DNA of 64,000 bases. Source: Kiritimatiellia bacterium. GTDB taxonomy: Bacteria; Verrucomicrobiota; Kiritimatiellia; CAIQIC01; Lenti-01. A program made the translations under genes and the position numbers. The notes beneath the pieces were generated by a model that saw only the letters and a program-made list of their open reading frames with translations, searched no databases and was not told the origin of the DNA. Location: assembly GCA_028681135.1 (NCBI GenBank), contig JAQUJC010000003.1:1-64000 (forward strand). The letters run 5' to 3'. This document shows, one piece after another, positions 59,824 through 64,000 of this stretch. The stretch's first letter is position 1; every line of letters begins with the position of its first letter.

Positions 59824-60972
59824 ATGAATATCGATAAAGGTGCGGTTTGGGTCCCCTTTAACCTCATGGAACGCTTCATGCGCGACGTCTTCATTGGCCT
59901 GGGCTCGCCCAAAGCCGATGCCGCTATCTGCGCCAGCGTCTTGCTCAAGGCCGACCAGCTCGGGTTTGACTCCCACGGCATTTCCCGGCTCAAACCCATC
60001 TATTATGACCGCATCCGGGCGGGCATCCAACGGCCCGCCGCACCCATTCGCACCCTGCGCAACCGCGGGGCCACCGCCGTTCTCGATGGCGGCAACGGGA
60101 TGGGACACGTCGTGGCCCACAAGGCCATGAGCCTGGCCATTCAGAAAGCCAAAAAACACGGGCTGGGCATGGTCGCGGTACGCCACTCCACGCACTTTGG
60201 CATTGCCGGCTATTATCCCCTCATGGCGGTGAAGGCCGGCATGATCGGCATCTGCGGTACCAATGCCCGCCCCTCCATTGCCCCCACGTTCGGCATCGAA
60301 AACATGCTCGGCACCAATCCGCTGACCTTCGCCATGCCCACCGACGAACAATTTCCGTTTCTGCTCGATTGTGCAACCTCGATTGTCCAGCGCGGCAAAG
60401 TCGAACTCCATGCCAAACTGAACCAGCCTCTGCCCCACGGGTGGGTCGTGGCGCACGACGGAACCTCCCAGACCGATCCCCACGCGGTCTTGGCCGATCT
60501 CGTCGCGGGGTCAGCCGCCCTGCTGCCACTCGGCGGCGCGGGCGAAGACTTTGCCGGTTACAAAGGCTATGGTTATGCCACGGTCGTTGAAATCCTTTCC
60601 GCGGCCCTCCAGCAAGGTGCCTTCCTGCACCTGCTCAGCGGCATCGACAAAAAAGGCGCGCAAATCCCCTATCCCCTCGGGCATTTCTTCATCGCCATCG
60701 ATATCGAGCATTTCACGCCCCTCGCTATTTTTCAGAAAATTGCCGGCACCATCCTGCGCCAGCTCCGTGCCTCGAAAAAAGCGCCCGGCCAGAAACGCAT
60801 CTATACCGCAGGCGAAAAAGAATATCTCACCTGGCAGGAACGCCAAAAAAAGGGCATCCCCGTCAACCGCCAAACCCAGCAGGAAATGCTCGCCATGCGC
60901 GACGAACTGGGACTGAAAAAATACAAATTTTCTTTCGATAAGCCCCCCAAACGCCGCTCAAAAAAAACATAA
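59824..60972 (+). CDS. Ldh_2 / YlbC-family malate/lactate-type dehydrogenase
   Basis: The track starts at a GTG (59815), but CAGGGAG is spaced correctly for the ATG at 59824 (MNIDKGAVWV). It is 382 aa. This NAD(P)-dependent oxidoreductase family reduces 2-keto acids and is unrelated to classical LDH. Motifs: DSHGISRLKPIYYDRI, VRHSTHFGIAGYYPLMA with the catalytic His, and TNPLTFAMPT with ATSIVQRGKVE. The C-terminus is Lys-rich (PPKRRSKKT). The substrate may be malate, lactate or a sulfolactate-type acid; it cannot be chosen from sequence. Confidence 0.88.
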   Translation: MNIDKGAVWVPFNLMERFMRDVFIGLGSPKADAAICASVLLKADQLGFDSHGISRLKPIYYDRIRAGIQRPAAPIRTLRNRGATAVLDGGNGMGHVVAHKAMSLAIQKAKKHGLGMVAVRHSTHFGIAGYYPLMAVKAGMIGICGTNARPSIAPTFGIENMLGTNPLTFAMPTDEQFPFLLDCATSIVQRGKVELHAKLNQPLPHGWVVAHDGTSQTDPHAVLADLVAGSAALLPLGGAGEDFAGYKGYGYATVVEILSAALQQGAFLHLLSGIDKKGAQIPYPLGHFFIAIDIEHFTPLAIFQKIAGTILRQLRASKKAPGQKRIYTAGEKEYLTWQERQKKGIPVNRQTQQEMLAMRDELGLKKYKFSFDKPPKRRSKKT

Positions 60973-61022
60973 TCCGCCTCGCGCTATTCTGTTTCCCTGA
61001 ATCTCCCCACCGGGGCAATAGT

Positions 61023-61046
61023 ACGCGGTTATTATAATAACCGCGT
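61023..61046. repeat. Perfect AT-centred palindrome, copy 1
   Basis: A 24-bp perfect palindrome with core GCGGTTATTATAATAACCGC and no loop. It lies between convergent genes and shares the same core with copy 2, about 110 bp away centre to centre. Confidence 0.9.
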
Positions 61047-61132
61047 TATTTAAAAAGCCTCCTAAACATAGCTAAAATAAGATATATAATATTTTCCCTC
61101 ATATTGTTGTAGATATTATCTCTATCAAGTAA

Positions 61133-61162
61133 AGTGCGCGGTTATTATAATAACCGCGCACT
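61133..61162. repeat. Perfect AT-centred palindrome, copy 2
   Basis: A 30-bp perfect palindrome with the same core as copy 1 and longer arms (AGTGCGCGG and its complement). The 86 bp between the copies is strongly AT-rich (TTTAAAAAGCC, ATATATAATATTTT) in an otherwise GC-rich region. It may be a MITE-like element, protein-binding sites or bidirectional terminators. Confidence 0.9.
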
Positions 61163-61212
61163 CGGCGATAGCAGGAAAAGGGAGAGAATTGTGTGAGTCG
61201 GAACCGTTCTGG

Positions 61213-61527
61213 CTACCGCTTGGGAGCGGCGTGGTCCGGTTTGGGTTCCGGGATATCCTGTGGTGGAAAATCAAAGTTAGTCTCGAACAGCTCGACGAGC
61301 CGGTCCGCCACCTGCGTTTCGTTCTCCCCGTCGACCCCAATTTTGACCGTACTGCCCTGATGCAATTCCAAGGATAGCAGTTGCATCACAGAACTCACAT
61401 CACACGAACCGTGGCCGTTTGAAATCCGGATATTCCCAGGATACTCCAGGAATTCCTTGACGATCAAGGCCGATGGGCGGCAGTGAATGCCCTGAGAATT
61501 GGCTATAATGGTTTCGCGTGTTTGCAT
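61213..61527 (-). CDS. ptsH: HPr-family phosphocarrier protein
   Basis: This 104-aa HPr has the active-site loop QGIHCRPSALIVKEF, where the His matches HPr His15 followed by xRP (Cys replaces the usual Ala). SSVMQLLSLELHQGSTVKI includes the regulatory Ser46-equivalent. A 15-aa Pro/Asp/Lys tail is added. No enzyme I or IIA is nearby, so it may serve HPr kinase/regulation rather than sugar import. Confidence 0.88.
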   Translation of the reverse strand: MQTRETIIANSQGIHCRPSALIVKEFLEYPGNIRISNGHGSCDVSSVMQLLSLELHQGSTVKIGVDGENETQVADRLVELFETNFDFPPQDIPEPKPDHAAPKR

Positions 61528-61613
61528 GGTTTAAATTGCAAAATGGCAGATACAGCCACAGTATGGGCATTGCTGTCGAGTTAAAATCCGATTAAGATGC
61601 CTCGCCATTCATT

Positions 61614-62225
61614 TCAAAACAGCTCCACCACATAGGCAATGGCCTCGCCAATCATGTTTCGTACGCCCTCTGAACAGCTCCACCAGTCATGATGATTGTA
61701 TGCGGTCGGCGTCAGAGCCACGCTTCCCACCGCGACGCCGTCACCAAATACTTGTTGAAAAGTCCGCCAGCTTCGGCGGGTATGGGGCCCTTCGCTGGCC
61801 AGATTAAAGGCTCCCCGCTCCAGATTGAGTTCTGCCTTCAGGGCCCGCGCCGAGGCTCGGGTGCGACCTCGGCGCACTTTGTCTGCCGGAACGGCCTGCA
61901 GGTCAAATTGGCCCCCCAAGTCCAAGGCCTCCATTCGGGCTTTGGTCATTTCCGGCAGGGAATTCCACGCCACCAAATAGCTGCCGACGGCAATGGGTCC
62001 ACCCGTCAAATAAATCTGTTCCACCCCATTCGACGCGGCCCAGCCAACCGCCTGCTCCAGCACATCGTCATCCAACCAGCCCTCGATCACAAGAAGGTCC
62101 GACACCACGGGGGCATGCCGCGCCAGAAACGGATACGCCCCCCAGAACAGCCACCCCGCCAGCAGCAGCAGCAGCACCAGCACCAACAAACCGCAGCCCG
62201 TGCCGCGTTTCTGGAAAAGCCTCAT
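61614..62225 (-). CDS. DUF218 (SanA/YdcF/ElyC-like) membrane protein
   Basis: This 203-aa protein has one N-terminal membrane helix (about 11-30) and an extracytoplasmic DUF218 domain: DLLVIEGWLDDDVLEQAV, IYLTGGPIAVGSYL and TRRSWRTFQQVFG, ending near LTPTAYNHHDWWSC. Relatives act in envelope integrity. The start overlaps the stop of the zinc-ribbon gene by 4 bp. Confidence 0.8.
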   Translation of the reverse strand: MRLFQKRGTGCGLLVLVLLLLLAGWLFWGAYPFLARHAPVVSDLLVIEGWLDDDVLEQAVGWAASNGVEQIYLTGGPIAVGSYLVAWNSLPEMTKARMEALDLGGQFDLQAVPADKVRRGRTRASARALKAELNLERGAFNLASEGPHTRRSWRTFQQVFGDGVAVGSVALTPTAYNHHDWWSCSEGVRNMIGEAIAYVVELF

Positions 62226-62434
62226 GACAACTTATGCTGGCGTGGGGGCAAGCGCCGTGGGGGCATATCGCCGGGAGCATTTTTCAGGTCCGGCACCTGC
62301 ATCATCTTGCCGCAAATCGGGCACTCGATCATCTCACCGAACAGCTCTCGCCCGGCATCGATGTGCTGGCCACAGTCTGGACAAGCAAACTTTATCCCGA
62401 GCACATCCTTGCGCAATACTCTCCACGGTTTCAT
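62222..62434 (-). CDS. Small zinc-ribbon protein
   Basis: The start is set at the Met at 62434 (MKPWRVLRKD), giving 70 aa. CPDCGQHIDAGRELFGEMIECPICG forms two CxxC knuckles of a zinc ribbon (quoted in part). The tail is Pro/Arg-rich. It may be a nucleic-acid or protein-interaction module. Translationally coupled to the DUF218 gene. Confidence 0.7.
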   Translation of the reverse strand: MKPWRVLRKDVLGIKFACPDCGQHIDAGRELFGEMIECPICGKMMQVPDLKNAPGDMPPRRLPPRQHKLS

Positions 62435-62553
62435 GGCTGTATTATGCCCTGATTCTCGCTCCCAGTTCAATTTTAATCGGCGGCAAGCGATACACACACG
62501 GAAACGCGCCCTTTTATCATTGACCTGACACGGGCATCTCGTACTCTTGCTTT

Positions 62554-63414
62554 ATGTTCATATCATGTTCACGCACCTTTCGAATGATCTACGCCGGGTT
62601 GGCCTTGCTGGTTCTGGCCTGTAGCGCCCCGCATCACGCCCTGGCCGCCAAGAAATGGCGCGAATATACGGGGTGCCGCCTCATCCCCCATTCCGGCAAC
62701 GATGGCGACAGCTTTCACGTCAAACCCAGCAACAGAAAAAGCCGCTATCTCTTCCGCCTCTACTTCGTGGACACCCCCGAATCGGAAAAATCCCTCCCTG
62801 AGCGCCTCCAGGAACAGGCCGACTATTTCGGCATCGCCGACATCAAAGACATCGTCAAACTCGGCAAGGAAGCCACAAAATTTACGGAACAATTTCTTGC
62901 GGATGGCAATTTTACTGTTCACTCCCGCCTATCAGATGCCCTGGGCCGCTCCTCCAAAGACCGCAACTATGGCATGATTCTGTCCGCTGACGGGCGCGAT
63001 CTGGGCTACGAGCTGGTCCGCAACGGCCTCGCCCGGATTCATGGCATGCCTACAAATTTGAGTGATCTTGATGCCTACAAGCGCTCTTCCGCCAACTGGC
63101 AAAAGTACTTACGCGGCGCGGAAGCCCAAGCCAAGAATGAAAAACTCGGTGGCTGGGCCTATGCCAGTCCCACCTCACGCTTGGATGCCCTCTTTGCGCC
63201 GCGTGAAGTCGAAGAACAGGATGTCGTGCTCAGCCGCACCATTAGCATCTATCCCACTGATCCCTCGCAAACCCGCCCGATTGGCCGCCTGAATCCCGGT
63301 GTCACCGTGCATGTCATCAAGGGTATCAGTCCCGACCGCGCCCAGGTGAAATTCACCACCTCCAACGGCAAAACCTACGAAGGTTCCGCTCGTTTTATCG
63401 ATCTCGGCCTCTAG
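62554..63414 (+). CDS. Exported staphylococcal nuclease-like protein
   Basis: This 286-aa protein has a signal peptide (about 1-31; the second Met at residue 11 is an alternative start). The SNase fold has GNDGDSFHVK, YLFRLYFVDTPESEK (metal/catalytic loop with Arg and Asp), DALGRSSKDRNYGMIL and LVRNGLARIHG. The catalytic Arg-Asp-Glu set looks at least partly present. The C-terminal about 70 aa form a second beta domain (GVTVHVIKGISPDRAQVKF), SH3-like. It is probably a secreted nuclease. Confidence 0.85.
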   Translation: MFISCSRTFRMIYAGLALLVLACSAPHHALAAKKWREYTGCRLIPHSGNDGDSFHVKPSNRKSRYLFRLYFVDTPESEKSLPERLQEQADYFGIADIKDIVKLGKEATKFTEQFLADGNFTVHSRLSDALGRSSKDRNYGMILSADGRDLGYELVRNGLARIHGMPTNLSDLDAYKRSSANWQKYLRGAEAQAKNEKLGGWAYASPTSRLDALFAPREVEEQDVVLSRTISIYPTDPSQTRPIGRLNPGVTVHVIKGISPDRAQVKFTTSNGKTYEGSARFIDLGL

Positions 63415-63656
63415 CCTGCATTATTCATCAACATGGATAAAAACGCCGTACCATAATGCAGCGTAGTTTGATATGGACAACCGCACAAAAAGTCAGTTTT
63501 CATCCATGTTGACCAAGGGCGCGACGATTCCAGCCCATCTGCTTTGTTGCGCGGGGGTTCGCAGTATGCCTATACGGCTTCACTCTCCCGACACTCTGGG
63601 AGAGGTCGGGACATCTGGGCCGGACTTGTCGCGTGAATAATCCAGGCTAGTCCGGG
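63415..63656. other. Non-coding region with inverted repeats
   Basis: No gene is seen. TCAACATGGATAAAAAC near 63428 faces GTTTTCATCCATGTTGA near 63496 as an inverted pair. GCATTATTCA and TGAATAATCC bracket the region, and TCCCGACACTCTGGGAGAGGTCGGGA forms a hairpin near 63585 (quoted in part). It resembles a degenerate structured intergenic element. Confidence 0.5.
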
Positions 63657-63992
63657 TTAACCGGACAATTTTTGCCGCACTATGTCCACGGCCACGCTGC
63701 GCGTATGCGCCAGCGCGCCCGGTTTGTCCACGGTCACCCGCACCGCCTGCACGCCATCATGGGTCATGCAGGCCTCGGCCACTCCGGCAGCCAGCGCTTC
63801 AATCAACCGGTACTTCCCCTTTTTCGCCACTGCGATCGCGGCCTCTTCGATGAGTTCATAGCTCAGCGCGTCGGCCAGCTCATCGGATTTGCCCGCCCGC
63901 CGCGTGTCACAGGCCACCGCGATATCCACCCGAACCCGCCGTGTCCTCCGGCGCTCTTCCGGATACACCCCCAGCACGCAACGCAGCTCCAA
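63657..63992 (-). CDS. folB: Dihydroneopterin aldolase family protein (partial, runs off the window)
   Basis: The sequence GVYPEERRRTRRVRVDIAV, ADALSYELIEEAAIAVA and RLIEALAAGVAEACM matches FolB, which converts dihydroneopterin to 6-hydroxymethyl-dihydropterin in folate synthesis. The apparent start codon is a TTG, and the normal N-terminal strand (xxIxLRGLELRC-type) would lie beyond position 64000, so the gene is almost certainly truncated by the window edge. Confidence 0.85.
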   Translation of the reverse strand: MELRCVLGVYPEERRRTRRVRVDIAVACDTRRAGKSDELADALSYELIEEAAIAVAKKGKYRLIEALAAGVAEACMTHDGVQAVRVTVDKPGALAHTRSVAVDIVRQKLSG

Positions 63993-64000
63993 GCCGCGCA

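Noticed and set aside
61023-61162. Two-repeat CRISPR-like arrangement
   Set aside because: Only two copies, fully palindromic, with an 86-bp AT-rich interval and no cas genes.
61023-61162. Telomere-resolvase site
   Set aside because: The palindrome length recalls protelomerase targets, but there is no resolvase, plasmid or phage gene in the window and the site is duplicated between chromosomal genes.

Overview
The window reads as a chromosomal contig of a GC-rich anaerobic PVC-group bacterium. Kiritimatiellota, or a nearby Verrucomicrobiota lineage, is the best guess. The main evidence is a complete operon with the gene order and protein architecture of the Akkermansia Amuc_1102-1101-1100-1099-1098 pilus-like locus. 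Supporting points are class III (oxygen-sensitive) ribonucleotide reductase with its activase, an HPr without other PTS genes nearby, many exported proteins with thrombospondin type 3-like calcium repeats, and very frequent poly-C/poly-G tracts. The lineage is an inference; no rRNA gene is present.

Layout. (1) 0.1-10.8 kb, all minus strand: tsaE, a PstS-NptA-PhoU fusion transporter, a membrane-anchored VWA protein, rho with a long disordered N-terminus, coaE, a GT-C-like membrane protein, and a stand-alone 5'-3' exonuclease. (2) 11.0-18.8 kb, minus strand: the pilus-like operon (Amuc_1102-like, PilM/N-like, Amuc_1100-like, Amuc_1099-like, secretin) behind a recognisable promoter. (3) 18.8-22.2 kb: a methionine synthase split into a catalytic protein and a separate reactivation-domain protein. 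(4) 22.3-30.7 kb: a plus-strand accessory island with a secreted TSP3 protein, a small secreted protein, a 1604-aa Rhs/YD-repeat protein with an AT-rich Cys-rich tip, a candidate immunity gene and a short orphan membrane protein. It is flanked by two near-identical 127-bp direct repeats. (5) 30.9-34.0 kb, plus strand: MATE transporter, zinc-ribbon Smr protein, and an exported EEP-family phosphodiesterase with a C12 tract just after its start.

(6) 34.0-41.7 kb, minus strand: a conserved housekeeping run tRNA-Gln, prs, rplY, pth, rpsF, ssb, rpsR, rplI, dnaB, bamA, with several 4-bp start/stop overlaps. (7) 41.9-53.7 kb: a surface-glycan region with a radical SAM/SPASM protein, five glycosyltransferases, two paralogous zinc-ribbon methyltransferases on opposite strands, a truncated methyltransferase and another SAM methyltransferase. 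Inside it a nucleotidyltransferase plus a small-protein cassette lies between two 154-bp direct repeats. (8) 53.9-64 kb: a PutP-type symporter, nrdG, a redoxin-like protein and nrdD behind a promoter overlapped by an NrdR-box-like site. Then come an Ldh_2-family dehydrogenase, two perfect AT-centred palindromes, HPr, a DUF218 protein, a zinc-ribbon protein, an exported SNase-like nuclease and the edge of folB.

The most distinctive items are the repeat-bounded Rhs island, the repeat-bounded nucleotidyltransferase cassette, the twin palindromes, the three-domain phosphate transporter fusion and the full pilus-like operon. All functional statements come from reading the sequence and recalled family knowledge. 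No database search was run.
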